In this document: positions 1 to 8,307 of the stretch, in pieces
Numbering within the stretch: position 1 is the stretch's first letter
Layout: every line of letters starts with the position of its first letter
Origin: Motiliproteus sp036960175
Lineage (GTDB): Bacteria; Pseudomonadota; Gammaproteobacteria; Pseudomonadales; Balneatricaceae
Direction of reading: 5' to 3'
Assembly: GCA_036960175.1 (NCBI GenBank)
Contig: JBALWH010000023.1
Location: 1 to 64,000 of the forward strand
DNA length: 64,000 bases
The notes under the pieces: generated by a model
Told to the model about the DNA's origin: nothing
Seen by the model: only the letters and a program-made list of their open reading frames with translations
Databases searched by the model: none
Program-made: the position numbers and the translations under genes

Positions 1-415
1 ATGATGGACGATTATTGTCTCTCATTAAGGTGTCCGGTGTATTCAACCAGAACATGGTTAGTTTTATAAGGAGGGGGTTGTCAGTTCTTTTTAATGATTT
101 TTGTAAAATTTATTGAGGCCTCCCGTTTTAGAAAATGGTCTTTTCATTCGTTTCTAGGGTAGTCCGCCCTTTTTTAACGGACGCCAAAAGTAGAGGTTAG
201 GTCGCCTTCAGCGGAGGGCTTGCCAGGAGTGCGGGAAATAGTGCGTCCGTTTAGAATGGCCCTCAGGCCCTTTTTCGTTTTTGTCTCCTAATAAATGAAG
301 ATAGATTTCAGCTAGCCCATCAATCAGGTAAAATACCGCGCTTCATCGCATGCCCTGATAGCTAGGTACTTTTACTTTTGTGTACATAGCTGAGTACATA
401 TTTTAGGTTTCCAGA
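1..415. other. Gap upstream of prfC
   Basis: No convincing gene lies in these 415 bases. The left edge may carry the tail or downstream region of a gene outside the window. A 22-residue open frame starts at base 1, but it has no visible ribosome site because the window begins there. The only structured element is a short GC-rich hairpin with a T tract near 258-281, listed separately. No strong promoter match for prfC was found. Confidence 0.6.
258..281 (+). terminator. Possible intrinsic terminator of an upstream gene
   Basis: A short GGCC / GGCC stem (258-261 and 266-269) is followed by CTTTTTCGTTTTT. The stem is only four to five pairs, so this is a weak call. It would end a plus-strand transcript entering from left of the window, before prfC. 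Confidence 0.35.
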
Positions 416-2002
416 ATGAGTAAGTCGCTACTAGATATAGAAGTAGAGTCCCGCAGGACTTTTGCTATCATTTCCCACCCTGATGCCGGTAAAACCACCA
501 TTACCGAAAAGTTGTTGTTGTTTGGAAACCTGATTCAAAAAGCAGGAACAGTGAAGGGTAAAAAAAGTGATCGCCATGCGACCTCTGACTGGATGTCTAT
601 GGAGCAGGAGCGTGGTATATCCATTACTTCTTCGGTTATGCAATTTCCCTATAACGGCTGCGCAGTTAATCTGTTGGATACGCCGGGGCACGAAGATTTT
701 TCTGAAGATACATACCGTACTCTGACGGCTGTGGATTCTGCCTTGATGGTGGTAGACGGAGCTAAAGGGGTTGAAGCAAGAACCATCAAGCTGATGGAAG
801 TCTGTCGTTTGCGCGATACGCCGATTTTTTCCTTTGTGAATAAAATGGATCGGGATATTCGTGATCCGATCGATTTGCTGGATGAAATCGAAGATGTCCT
901 GAAAATTGCTGCTGCGCCAATTAACTGGCCCATCGATATGGGTAAGCAGTTTAAAGGGGTTTATAACCTATATACCGATACCATTCATGTTTTTAGGCCG
1001 GGTCAGGGCCATACCATTCCTGAGGATCAGCGTATTGAAGGGCTGCAAAGTGACGAGGCCAAGGAGCTGCTAGGGGACTTGTATGAGGACCTTGTTGATG
1101 AAATCGAACTGGTTCGCGGTGCCACTAATGAATTTGACCGGCAGGCTTTTATCGAAGGTAAGTTGACGCCGGTCTACTTTGGTACCGCATTGGCTAACTT
1201 TGGTGTGCGGGAAATGCTAGGTGATTTTGTTGAGTGGGCCCCTGCTCCCTCGGTTCGGGCCGCTAAGGAGCGTATGGTGGAGCCTAACGAAGAGCAGTTC
1301 AGTGGCTTTATCTTCAAAATTCAAGCAAATATGGATCCTAAGCACCGTGACCGCATTGCCTTTATGCGTATCTGTTCAGGTAGTTATACTCGCGGCATGA
1401 AAATGCGGCATAACCGTATCGGTAAAGACGTTAAAGTAGCGGATGCGGTTACTTTTCTGGCCGGCGACCGGGCAAATGTAGAGCAGGCATGGTCTGGAGA
1501 TATTATCGGTCTCCACAATCATGGAACTATTCAGATCGGGGATACTTTTACTGAAGGTGAAATGCTTAAGTTCACCGGTATTCCGCATTTTGCTCCTGAG
1601 ATGTTTCGTCGAGTCAGATCTAAAGATCCGATGAAAACCAAGCAGTTACAAAAAGGCTTACAGCAGCTGTCTGAAGAGGGGGCTGTGCAGTTATTTCAAC
1701 CGATGAAAAACAATGACTTGATTCTCGGCGCAGTGGGTCAGTTGCAATTTGAAGTGGTTGTTTATCGTCTTAAAGATGAATATAAAGTTGACTGTATGTA
1801 TGAGCCTATCAGTGTTCAAACCACCCGTTGGGTAGAGTGTGACGATGATAAAATGCTTGATGACTTCAGGCGTAAAGGGCATGACAACCTGGCGCTTGAT
1901 GGCGGTGGGTTGTTGACTTATTTGGCGCCTACCCGGGTCAATCTTGTCGTCACTGAAGAGCGTTGGCCTGATATACGTTTCCTCACGACTCGTGAGCATT
2001 GA
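416..2002 (+). CDS. prfC: Peptide chain release factor 3
   Basis: Translational GTPase that recycles release factors RF1 and RF2 from the ribosome after termination. The 528-residue length is normal for RF3. The P-loop SHPDAGKTT is at residues 20-28, the switch I region has QERGISI, switch II has DTPGHEDF at about 88-95, and the G4 motif NKMD is near 142. The RF3-type domains II and III follow (FKIQANMDPKHRDRIAF, then LGAVGQLQFEVV). The ATG at 416 gives the expected N-terminus, although the Shine-Dalgarno is poor. It stands alone: an AT-rich terminator follows, and the next gene is 309 bases away. EF-G is excluded by the RF3-specific signature around the P-loop and by length. Confidence 0.97.
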   Translation: MSKSLLDIEVESRRTFAIISHPDAGKTTITEKLLLFGNLIQKAGTVKGKKSDRHATSDWMSMEQERGISITSSVMQFPYNGCAVNLLDTPGHEDFSEDTYRTLTAVDSALMVVDGAKGVEARTIKLMEVCRLRDTPIFSFVNKMDRDIRDPIDLLDEIEDVLKIAAAPINWPIDMGKQFKGVYNLYTDTIHVFRPGQGHTIPEDQRIEGLQSDEAKELLGDLYEDLVDEIELVRGATNEFDRQAFIEGKLTPVYFGTALANFGVREMLGDFVEWAPAPSVRAAKERMVEPNEEQFSGFIFKIQANMDPKHRDRIAFMRICSGSYTRGMKMRHNRIGKDVKVADAVTFLAGDRANVEQAWSGDIIGLHNHGTIQIGDTFTEGEMLKFTGIPHFAPEMFRRVRSKDPMKTKQLQKGLQQLSEEGAVQLFQPMKNNDLILGAVGQLQFEVVVYRLKDEYKVDCMYEPISVQTTRWVECDDDKMLDDFRRKGHDNLALDGGGLLTYLAPTRVNLVVTEERWPDIRFLTTREH

Positions 2003-2021
2003 TGATAGCTAGCGTATTATT

Positions 2022-2042
2022 TAAACGAACGTTTATTTTTTT
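2022..2042 (+). terminator. AT-rich intrinsic terminator of prfC
   Basis: TAAACG / CGTTTA arms (2022-2027 and 2030-2035) with a tight AA turn are followed directly by seven T residues. It sits 20 bases after the prfC stop. The stem is short and AT-rich, so efficiency is uncertain. Confidence 0.5.
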
Positions 2043-2079
2043 CGTCAGCTAAATTTACGCTTAAATTACAGCTTCCGAT

Positions 2080-2119
2080 GATAACTCATCACGTTGAAGA
2101 TTAAATCCAATGAGTTATC
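2080..2119. repeat. Imperfect inverted repeat in the prfC-downstream gap
   Basis: GATAACTCAT (2080-2089) and ATGAGTTATC (2110-2119) are perfect complements separated by 20 bases. The pairing extends by CCG/CGG if a three-base bulge is allowed. There is no T tract directly after it, so a terminator is less likely than an operator or an RNA stem in the leader of the 2312 gene. The rest of the gap (2003-2311) is AT-rich and otherwise featureless. Confidence 0.5.
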
Positions 2120-2311
2120 GGTTTCCCCTCCTTGTCCTTGGCTATATGTCTGTTGGTTTAAGACTAATTCTTGGTAATCGTCAGTTTTTTTTACGGTTGT
2201 TATGATTAAGCTGTGGGATTCAATAAATTTTTATTATAAATCAGCTGCTTGTGAAGTGGCACTATAAATGCATGCATAGGTGTGAACGCAAATTTTCTGA
2301 GGAAATAGACC

Positions 2312-2701
2312 TTGGTCATACAAAAGCCAGTATATGAATCCCTGCCTTACGTCTATATCGTGATTGGTGTGGCTGTAGTGATTGCACTGGAATCCCCGTT
2401 AACCTTTTTGTCAGGTGCGCTTTTTTATGCCGCAGGATCTGCGGTCTGGGTGATGCGCTCGGGCTATCGGCGAAAAAATACTGACAAGCAGGTTAGTAAT
2501 CGTAGAGGCCGGGTTCTTTTTCCTGAAAAAGTCTATGAGTTTCTGCCTTTCATCTATATTGGCGCAGGTATTTTGCTGGTGGTAATGTTTGATACTTACC
2601 TGGCGTATATTCCAGGTGGAATTCTTTGTATGGCGGGTATGCTTGTGTGGATGATACGGGCTATCTATCGAAGTCAGCTTGACTATGGAGCTGGCGCTTA
2701 A
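2312..2701 (+). CDS. Small membrane protein with two tandem hairpin repeats
   Basis: Not a family I recognise. The 129 residues form two similar halves. Each starts with a (K/E)xVYExLPxxY motif, followed by two hydrophobic segments and a basic end: residues about 5-55 end VWVMRSGYRR, and about 70-122 end VWMIRAIYRS. Four transmembrane helices in two hairpins are predicted, with an arginine/lysine-rich linker (about 51-66) likely cytoplasmic. The TTG at 2312 is preceded by TGAGGAAA at a suitable distance. An internal ATG would remove the first repeat. The gene is monocistronic, between the prfC terminator and a structured region. Function is unknown. Confidence 0.75.
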   Translation: MVIQKPVYESLPYVYIVIGVAVVIALESPLTFLSGALFYAAGSAVWVMRSGYRRKNTDKQVSNRRGRVLFPEKVYEFLPFIYIGAGILLVVMFDTYLAYIPGGILCMAGMLVWMIRAIYRSQLDYGAGA

Positions 2702-2807
2702 TTGTCAAAAATGATTTCCAATCACGTTGGTAGTTTAATAGTTGCCTATAAGTGATGGTTTAACAGTTACTTATAGTAGTTCTTACCTGGCTTTTTACCC
2801 ATCTTGG

Positions 2808-2836
2808 TTAAAAAGCCGGGGCCATGAAGGCCCCGG
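2808..2836 (-). terminator. Strong minus-strand intrinsic terminator
   Basis: CCGGGGCC (2816-2823) pairs with GGCCCCGG (2829-2836) across a five-base loop. Read on the minus strand the hairpin is followed by CTTTTTAACC, a classical terminator. On the plus strand the T tract is missing, so it does not serve the 2312 gene well. An alternative plus-strand pairing, GGCTTTTTACC with GGTTAAAAAGCC, overlaps it. No annotated minus-strand gene lies to its right before the divergently oriented yjjV, which implies an unannotated minus-strand transcript. Confidence 0.75.
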
Positions 2837-3064
2837 AATATTAGCTCATATCACAAGCACAACGGAAATGGGCGTGGAGTTGAGGCTCCGACAAATCCCA
2901 TCCTCTTCTGTATAGCAATAGTTATGCCATGTTGATTGTTCTCTTCTGTCTACGGAACGCGGTCGTATTCTCTGGGTTTGAATTCTAAATGGATGGTTTT
3001 CCGCACAATGGCTGCGAGCTAGGGGACGAAAAACCACCTAAGATAATATTGGTGGTGATTTTAA
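2808..3064 (-). ncRNA. Candidate small RNA or small mRNA with sigma-54-type promoter
   Basis: Inferred transcript of roughly 255 nt between a sigma-54-like promoter (3075-3091, minus) and the strong terminator at 2836-2808. Near the 5' end ACCACC and GGTGGT can form a hairpin followed by TTTT. Two related AGACAGAAGAG / ATACAGAAGAG elements occur in the middle. Two open frames exist. One is a 63-codon GTG frame (3037-2846) that fills the unit but lacks a Shine-Dalgarno. The other is a 16-codon ATG frame starting MGFVGASTPRPF, about 80 bases before the terminator, preceded by AGAAGAGG. Whether the product is RNA or peptide cannot be decided from sequence alone. I do not recognise it as 6S, tmRNA, CrcZ or GlmY/Z. 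Confidence 0.45.
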
Positions 3065-3074
3065 TGGTTGCTGT

Positions 3075-3091
3075 AGCATCCCAGGTGCCAA
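3075..3091 (-). promoter_or_regulatory. Sigma-54 (RpoN) promoter candidate
   Basis: The minus strand reads TTGGCACCTGGGATGCT, matching the RpoN consensus TTGGCACG-N4-TTGCT with the diagnostic GG and GC dinucleotides exactly ten bases apart. A start point near 3064 is expected. The element lies just upstream of yjjV on the opposite strand and points into the 2.8-3.06 kb unit. No enhancer-binding-protein site was identified. Confidence 0.5.
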
Positions 3092-3113
3092 TCAATAACT
3101 GGAGAGGAGGTTG

Positions 3114-3887
3114 ATGACGGCTTGTCATTTTTTCGATACACATTGTCATCTGGATTTTCCAGATTTCGATCAATCTATAAGCAGTTTGCTTGCTGAGTGC
3201 GAGCAGCAAGGAGTTGCTGCTATAGCTATCCCAGGTGTGCGGGCTGAGTATTGGTCGAGGGTGATGACGCTCTGTGCGCGTCATCAGGGGCTTTGTTGTG
3301 CGTTGGGCTTGCATCCCTGCTTCTTAACGCATCACCATGACACTGACCTGGAGAAGTTGCGTAATTTAGCAGAATCGGGTGCTTGTGTGGCTGTTGGTGA
3401 GATAGGTTTGGATTTTTGGGATGGGGGCGAAGATGAGGAGCTGCAGCGATACTTCTTCGAAGCGCAGCTGGCGGTTGCTAAAGACTGTCAGCTGCCGGTG
3501 CTGTTGCATGTTCGTAAGGCTCATGATCATGTGCTGAAGATATTGCGTCGTTATCGGCTGGAGAAGGCAGGGATTGTTCATGCATTCTCTGGTAGTCAGC
3601 AGCAGGCTGGGCAGTATATCCAGTTGGGGTTTAAGCTGGGTGTTGGCGGAAGTATTACTTATCCCCGAGCGCAGCGCTTGCGGAAGCTGGTTGCGAATCT
3701 ACCGATGGATTCTATTGTGTTGGAAACGGATGCGCCTGATATGCCCTTGCATGGCCGTCAGGGTAAGGTCAATAGGCCTGATTACCTGCCATTGGTGTTT
3801 GCTGTTTTGGCATCCTTGCGAAAGGAGCAAGCAGGGGTTTTAAAGCGGCAGCTGTGGCGTAACAGTACCCAGATTTTCAATGGTTAG
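3114..3887 (+). CDS. yjjV: TatD-family metal-dependent DNase, YjjV type
   Basis: Predicted metal-dependent hydrolase/exonuclease of the TatD amidohydrolase-like TIM barrel. Key metal ligands are visible: DTHCHLDF at the N-terminus, GEIGLD in the middle, HVRKAHD, VHAFSGS and the C-terminal LETDAPDMPL. The sequence follows E. coli YjjV more closely than TatD or YcfH (GVGGSITYPRA, LETDAPDMP, QGKVNRP). The ATG at 3114 is preferred over the TTG at 3111 because GGAGAGGAGG lies upstream and spaces correctly for the ATG. The stop overlaps the convergent lipoprotein gene by four bases. No operon partner. Confidence 0.9.
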   Translation: MTACHFFDTHCHLDFPDFDQSISSLLAECEQQGVAAIAIPGVRAEYWSRVMTLCARHQGLCCALGLHPCFLTHHHDTDLEKLRNLAESGACVAVGEIGLDFWDGGEDEELQRYFFEAQLAVAKDCQLPVLLHVRKAHDHVLKILRRYRLEKAGIVHAFSGSQQQAGQYIQLGFKLGVGGSITYPRAQRLRKLVANLPMDSIVLETDAPDMPLHGRQGKVNRPDYLPLVFAVLASLRKEQAGVLKRQLWRNSTQIFNG

Positions 3888-4285
3888 TGGGAGTGGCTGC
3901 GCATGATGTATTCATCATAGAGCACCGACCAGGCTTCCATGTTGCGTTCATTTGCCGGCAGTCTATAGATGAATTTACTGGTCTTCTCGGCTTGCTCACC
4001 ACCCTTAGGGCGTATTAATAGCTCTACAAATTCCGTCACCGAATCCAGTTGGCTCCAATCCCAGGGGTCGAGTCCGTGAAGTCGTAGGATTCGATCTCGT
4101 TCGAAGTTGGCAATAATTAGGCTGAGGTCGTAGCAGTCGTAAGAGGTGGAGTAGCAAAGCAGGTGTCGCTTGCTGTCAAGAATGATTTCACCCTCTTTAA
4201 CGTCAGGCATGCCCGCGCAGCCGCCGAGAAAGGCTACGCAAACTGCCGTCAGTAGTGAACTTCTGATCCTGATTGCAGATAACAA
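3884..4285 (-). CDS. Predicted lipoprotein of unknown function
   Basis: A secreted lipoprotein. A basic N-terminus and a hydrophobic stretch (LLTAVCVAFLGGC) end in a lipobox whose cysteine would be acylated. The mature part (about 110 residues) has no domain I recognise; it contains YSTSYDCYDLS and a tryptophan-rich GLDPWDWSQLD segment. The TTG at 4285 has AGGAGA at good spacing and gives a clean signal peptide. A GTG at 4324 is also in frame and would overlap the end of fabY by ten bases. It lies directly downstream of fabY on the same strand, so co-transcription is likely, but a role in fatty-acid synthesis is not implied. Confidence 0.7.
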   Translation of the reverse strand: MLSAIRIRSSLLTAVCVAFLGGCAGMPDVKEGEIILDSKRHLLCYSTSYDCYDLSLIIANFERDRILRLHGLDPWDWSQLDSVTEFVELLIRPKGGEQAEKTSKFIYRLPANERNMEAWSVLYDEYIMRSHSH

Positions 4286-4314
4286 GGTGGATCTTCTCCT
4301 GTTATGCCAATCGA

Positions 4315-6228
4315 TTATTCGCACATATCCTTATAGGGGTTTTCAATCTCCAGGCTGATGGGCATTTCATAGCCAGGGGCGCGAATCTCTTTATCATTTA
4401 TAGTCAATGAATCGCCATCAAGCACGTTGTGACCAAACAGGTAGGTTGGGGAAGTGAGTCCTTGCGCTGTTTCCTGGTCGTATTCTTTTGCTGTAGCGAC
4501 GACTTCTTCCAGTTTTTTGCGGTAGCTGTTTAGCTGCTGCTTGCCATGTTTCTGCTCTAGCAGTTTCATTGTGACATGGGGTGAGAGGACTGCTGCGCTG
4601 GCATTGTTGCCGCCAAAGCCTTTGGAGTTGAGTAATACCGAGTCCATGCCTTGTTTGCCTACTTCAAGATGCTGCTGTTGCAAGCGTAGGTTGCTCTGAT
4701 GGACATCATCGGCAATCCCTTCCAGGTTGGCGATGCCAGGGATATAGCCATAGGCCCAAGTGCCTAAAGAGAGGCTCAGTTGGTCGCCGCCTGCGGTACC
4801 TTGAGAATGGCCTAGGTAGCATTTAATGGCGGCAACTGGCCAGTTAGGGATGCCGAAGGCTTTGGCGGTCTCGTTGATGACGTGGGATTCGGTAACTCGG
4901 TTCTGAGGTGTGCTGGTTCCGTGAGCTTGCACGAAACTGCGATGCCGTAGAGATTCTTCTCCAAGCATGCTGCGAATCAGCGCTGCAGTTTTGCCGAGGG
5001 TGATGTAATTGCCGACACCGGGGGCGGCAATCGATTTCTTGTAGCCGTCAGCGTTGATGTAAACGTCAGGAACTGAGCCAAATACCTGGGCGCCAAGATC
5101 TATGGCTAGTTGGTCGTCACAGAGCACGATATATTGTGACGATTCACCCATGGTAAAGCCGCAATTGTTGGCGAAGGGGCGTGAGGCTTTGCGATAGTCG
5201 TTTCCGGTCAGTTGTTGTAATTTGTCCAAGGCTAGCAGATCTTTATCTTCTGCCAGAGCGCCCATAGCTCTAAATCCTTCGATGATTTCCGGCGTGATGG
5301 GTGCATCGCTTCCGCCCACTACGACCAGCTTGCGGCGGCCGCTCTTGATGTCGTTAACGCCGGTTCTCAGGTTGTAGAGGAAGGTGGCGCAGGCTCCCAA
5401 GGACGATCCGGTAGCGCCGAGGTTGCCTAGCAAGTACGCGTTAACAAAGTCGGCTGGCATTTGTCCGTAACCTAACGGCATGTTCTTGGATGTAGTGCGT
5501 TTGCCAATGGATGGGTTCTTAAGAAGTCCGCCGAATCCATGCTCGTCGAGCTGGCCAATGGAGTTGCCTGCGTAAACTGCTACCTGGTCTGGAGGAAGCA
5601 TTGACCGTATCTGCTCCCAGGAAATCCCCATGGAGCTGATCGCATCAGAGGCGCTGTAGACAGTCATCTGCAAGTTTCTTGGATGACTTCTGGATTGGTA
5701 AAGGTTTCCGGGTCTAAAGCCTGTTGGTAGTTGTCCTGCTGCCTGGACCTCTGCGACTTTGTAATCGTGGAAGATAACGTCGGTAGTGCCTCTGACGTTA
5801 ACCTCGACCATGCCTAGGCCAACATCTTCCACTTGCCAGCTGTCTGGAATTTGGTTGGGTAGGTGGCGTTTTCGCAGGGTGAATTTGCATTGGTCCCCAA
5901 TTGGAGTGATATGGGATGGTTGGTTGAATACCACATGGTTCACGTCAAACCAGTCAGGGTGTATGCGACGAATGAGGGTGTTATCGAGGATTTTTTGTTT
6001 GAACTGGGTGTTTATCTGGCTAACGCTTAGATGTGTACCATCTTGATCCTGCAGCTGACCATTATTATTGTGTACTAGGTTCATTAACGTGGCGAGACTG
6101 AGCACGGTTTGCTCGGCAGAGCTGGTATCGATCTTATCTAAAATTATACGTCGGTAAGCATGGTGGAAAGAGGATCTGCCCGCGGGATTAACTCCCCCAA
6201 ATCCGATGATAACAGGTAAGTGAGACAA
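4315..6228 (-). CDS. fabY: Beta-ketoacyl-ACP synthase FabY (initiating ketosynthase)
   Basis: Condenses acetyl-CoA with malonyl-ACP to start fatty-acid synthesis; in Pseudomonas aeruginosa FabY performs the step usually done by FabH. The 637-residue length and the N-terminus SHLPVIIGFGGVNPAGRSSF are characteristic and distinguish it from FabB/FabF (about 410 residues). The Cys-His-His triad is visible: Cys280 in GACATFLYN, His436 in QAHGTSTPQNR and His474 in LGHSQGTAGG. The TTG at 6228 is chosen because GAGGAG precedes it by six bases and it gives the family N-terminus. The ATG twelve codons upstream has no ribosome site. The lipoprotein gene follows within about 30 bases. Whether a fabH exists elsewhere cannot be seen. 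Confidence 0.92.
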   Translation of the reverse strand: MSHLPVIIGFGGVNPAGRSSFHHAYRRIILDKIDTSSAEQTVLSLATLMNLVHNNNGQLQDQDGTHLSVSQINTQFKQKILDNTLIRRIHPDWFDVNHVVFNQPSHITPIGDQCKFTLRKRHLPNQIPDSWQVEDVGLGMVEVNVRGTTDVIFHDYKVAEVQAAGQLPTGFRPGNLYQSRSHPRNLQMTVYSASDAISSMGISWEQIRSMLPPDQVAVYAGNSIGQLDEHGFGGLLKNPSIGKRTTSKNMPLGYGQMPADFVNAYLLGNLGATGSSLGACATFLYNLRTGVNDIKSGRRKLVVVGGSDAPITPEIIEGFRAMGALAEDKDLLALDKLQQLTGNDYRKASRPFANNCGFTMGESSQYIVLCDDQLAIDLGAQVFGSVPDVYINADGYKKSIAAPGVGNYITLGKTAALIRSMLGEESLRHRSFVQAHGTSTPQNRVTESHVINETAKAFGIPNWPVAAIKCYLGHSQGTAGGDQLSLSLGTWAYGYIPGIANLEGIADDVHQSNLRLQQQHLEVGKQGMDSVLLNSKGFGGNNASAAVLSPHVTMKLLEQKHGKQQLNSYRKKLEEVVATAKEYDQETAQGLTSPTYLFGHNVLDGDSLTINDKEIRAPGYEMPISLEIENPYKDMCE

Positions 6229-6580
6229 CGAATTCTCCTCAGAAAAAGCATGTAGGACGACCATAAAACTGGTTTCATTCTATAAGTTGTTTCATAAGGA
6301 TACTAGAGTTAACTGCGGTTATTCCATGGTGTTATGTGGCCTTCAGGGTCGGTCGGGGCTTAGGCGGGAGGGTTGAATGCTAGATTTCACTAATTTGGTC
6401 TGAAGGAGAACATGAGCCCGTTGCTTCCTGCTATTTTGGTTGCTTAAAGGTCTATTCTGAAAATTACGGATTTTCGGTGGTTGTGGATATTTACGGCAGG
6501 ACTTAAAGTTAAGCGATATGGATCTGAAAATAGTCCAATAGCAGTCATTACCCCAATTTATATCAGGAATTGATGATCAG
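6229..6580. other. Divergent gap between fabY and the acyl-CoA ligase gene
   Basis: This 350-base gap must hold the promoters of two divergent lipid genes. It contains an 11-codon open frame at 6412-6447 with a consensus ribosome site (listed separately). The segment 6448-6580 is AT-rich with no clear -35/-10 pair. I saw no convincing FadR or PsrA operator. Confidence 0.5.
6412..6447 (+). CDS. Possible 11-codon leader peptide
   Basis: ATG at 6412 preceded by GAAGGAGAAC, a near-perfect Shine-Dalgarno, opens a frame reading MSPLLPAILVA and then TAA. It lies 134 bases before the acyl-CoA ligase start. It could be a regulatory leader peptide, the remnant of a lost gene, or chance. No attenuator hairpin with a T tract follows. 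Confidence 0.25.
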   Translation: MSPLLPAILVA

Positions 6581-8236
6581 ATGAAAACCAAAATAATTGA
6601 GCCAACGCCGTCTGCCTATTCCTATCCTTTGTTGATAAAGAGGGTGCTGATGTCCGGGGTCGAAGCCGCTCCTGATCAGGAGATCGTTTACCGGGGGCAG
6701 TTTAGATATAGTTATCGGGAGTTTCAGGCTCGAGTCTGCAGGTTGGCTAACCTGTTAACTAATGTTGGGGTGAAGGCCGGAGATACGGTAGCCGTGTTGG
6801 ATTGGGATAGTCACCGCTATCTGGAATGTTTTTTCGCTATTCCAATGATTGGGGCTGTTCTGCATACGGTCAATATTCGTCTGGCTCCTGAGCAGATCCT
6901 TTACACCATGAATCATGCCCGAGACGATTTTGTTTTGGTGCATGAGGATTTTGTCCCCATCATAGAAGGGCTTGGTGAGCGGCTAAGTACGGTTAGCGGT
7001 TTTATTACGATTGAAGAAAGCGCTGCATCAGCCTCGTCTGGCAATCAATTAGAGACGCTAGGAAGTTACGAAAGCTTGATGGAGGAGAGCTCTGATCGGT
7101 TTGATTTCCCCGATTTTGATGAAAACAGTGTCGCGACTACGTTTTACACTACCGGGACAACCGGAAATCCTAAAGGGGTTTATTTTACTCATCGGCAGCT
7201 GGTACTGCACACTCTGGCAACCATGGCGACGGTGGGTGCTTTTGAAGGGGGGGCTTGTTTAAGATCTGATGATGTCTATATGCCCATTACGCCGATGTTT
7301 CATGTCCATGCTTGGGGCGTGCCTTATGTGGCGACCATGTTGGGCGTCAAGCAGGTTTATCCGGGTCGTTATGAGCCGAATAAATTGGTTGATTTGATTG
7401 AATCGGAACAGGTGACTTTTTCTCATTGTGTTCCGACCATTCTGCAGATGTTGCTTAATTGTGATCGGGCCGCAGAGATAGATTGGAGTCGCTGGACGGT
7501 GTTGATTGGTGGTGGGGCGTTTCCCCGCGGCTTGGCTGAACAGGCCATAGGCATGGGCGCTGGAATATTGTCAGCCTATGGTATGTCGGAGACCTGCCCC
7601 ATCTTAACAACCACCCGGTTATCTAAGGATTTGCGCGAGCTTTCAGACGACGAGCGTCTTGGCTATATTCTGAAAACTGGCGTTGCTGCGCCTATGGTGG
7701 AGTTGAAGGTGGTTAATAGCGCCGGCGAGGAAGTGGCCAAAGATAACGAAGAGGTTGGTGAGATTATTGTTCGGGCGCCGTGGTTGACTCAGGGTTATCT
7801 GTACGAATCTGAGCGCAGTGAAGAACTTTGGGAGCATGGCTGGTTGCTTACCGGAGATGTGGCTAGCGTTGATGAGCGTGGTTTTGTGCAGGTCCGAGAT
7901 CGTATTAAGGATGTGATTAAATCCGGTGGCGAATGGATTTCCTCGTTACTGTTAGAAAGTTTCCTGAGTCGTCACCCAGCGGTTTCTGAGGTGGCAGTAG
8001 TCGGAGTCCCGGACCCTCGTTGGGAAGAGCGCCCCCACGGATTGATCGTGACGTTGGATGATGGGCTGACAGCGGAGCAGTTGATGAATCACATGCAGCA
8101 ATTTGTCGACACTGGCGAGATCAGCTCATGGGCGGTGCCTCGTAGCTATGACTTTGTATCATCCATTCCTAAGACCAGCGTTGGTAAGCTGGATAAAAAG
8201 CTCATCAGAAGTACCCTTGTAGATGCAAACCTGTAA
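6581..8236 (+). CDS. AMP-forming fatty acyl-CoA ligase (AlkK-like)
   Basis: Member of the ANL superfamily: activates a carboxylic acid with ATP to an acyl-adenylate and transfers it to CoA. At 551 residues it matches medium/long-chain ligases of the AlkK type. The A3 motif FYTTGTTGNPKGV lies near residue 188, the A5 motif YGMSETCP near 332, then GDVASVDERGF and the hinge DRIKDVIKSGGEWIS near 440. The C-terminal lysine motif IPKTSVGKLDKKLIR is intact, so the enzyme should be active. The real substrate cannot be read from sequence; aryl-CoA or dimethylmercaptopropionate-like substrates are alternatives. Followed closely by an OmpA-type lipoprotein on the same strand. Confidence 0.88.
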   Translation: MKTKIIEPTPSAYSYPLLIKRVLMSGVEAAPDQEIVYRGQFRYSYREFQARVCRLANLLTNVGVKAGDTVAVLDWDSHRYLECFFAIPMIGAVLHTVNIRLAPEQILYTMNHARDDFVLVHEDFVPIIEGLGERLSTVSGFITIEESAASASSGNQLETLGSYESLMEESSDRFDFPDFDENSVATTFYTTGTTGNPKGVYFTHRQLVLHTLATMATVGAFEGGACLRSDDVYMPITPMFHVHAWGVPYVATMLGVKQVYPGRYEPNKLVDLIESEQVTFSHCVPTILQMLLNCDRAAEIDWSRWTVLIGGGAFPRGLAEQAIGMGAGILSAYGMSETCPILTTTRLSKDLRELSDDERLGYILKTGVAAPMVELKVVNSAGEEVAKDNEEVGEIIVRAPWLTQGYLYESERSEELWEHGWLLTGDVASVDERGFVQVRDRIKDVIKSGGEWISSLLLESFLSRHPAVSEVAVVGVPDPRWEERPHGLIVTLDDGLTAEQLMNHMQQFVDTGEISSWAVPRSYDFVSSIPKTSVGKLDKKLIRSTLVDANL

Positions 8237-8307
8237 AGTTCGGCTTGAGTGAGTTGGTTGCTGATATAAGTAATTTACAGCCTTTCGTGTCGATGGGCGG
8301 AGATAGT

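Noticed and set aside
1..69. 22-residue frame at the left edge
   Set aside because: Upstream sequence is not visible, so start and ribosome site cannot be judged; could equally be chance.
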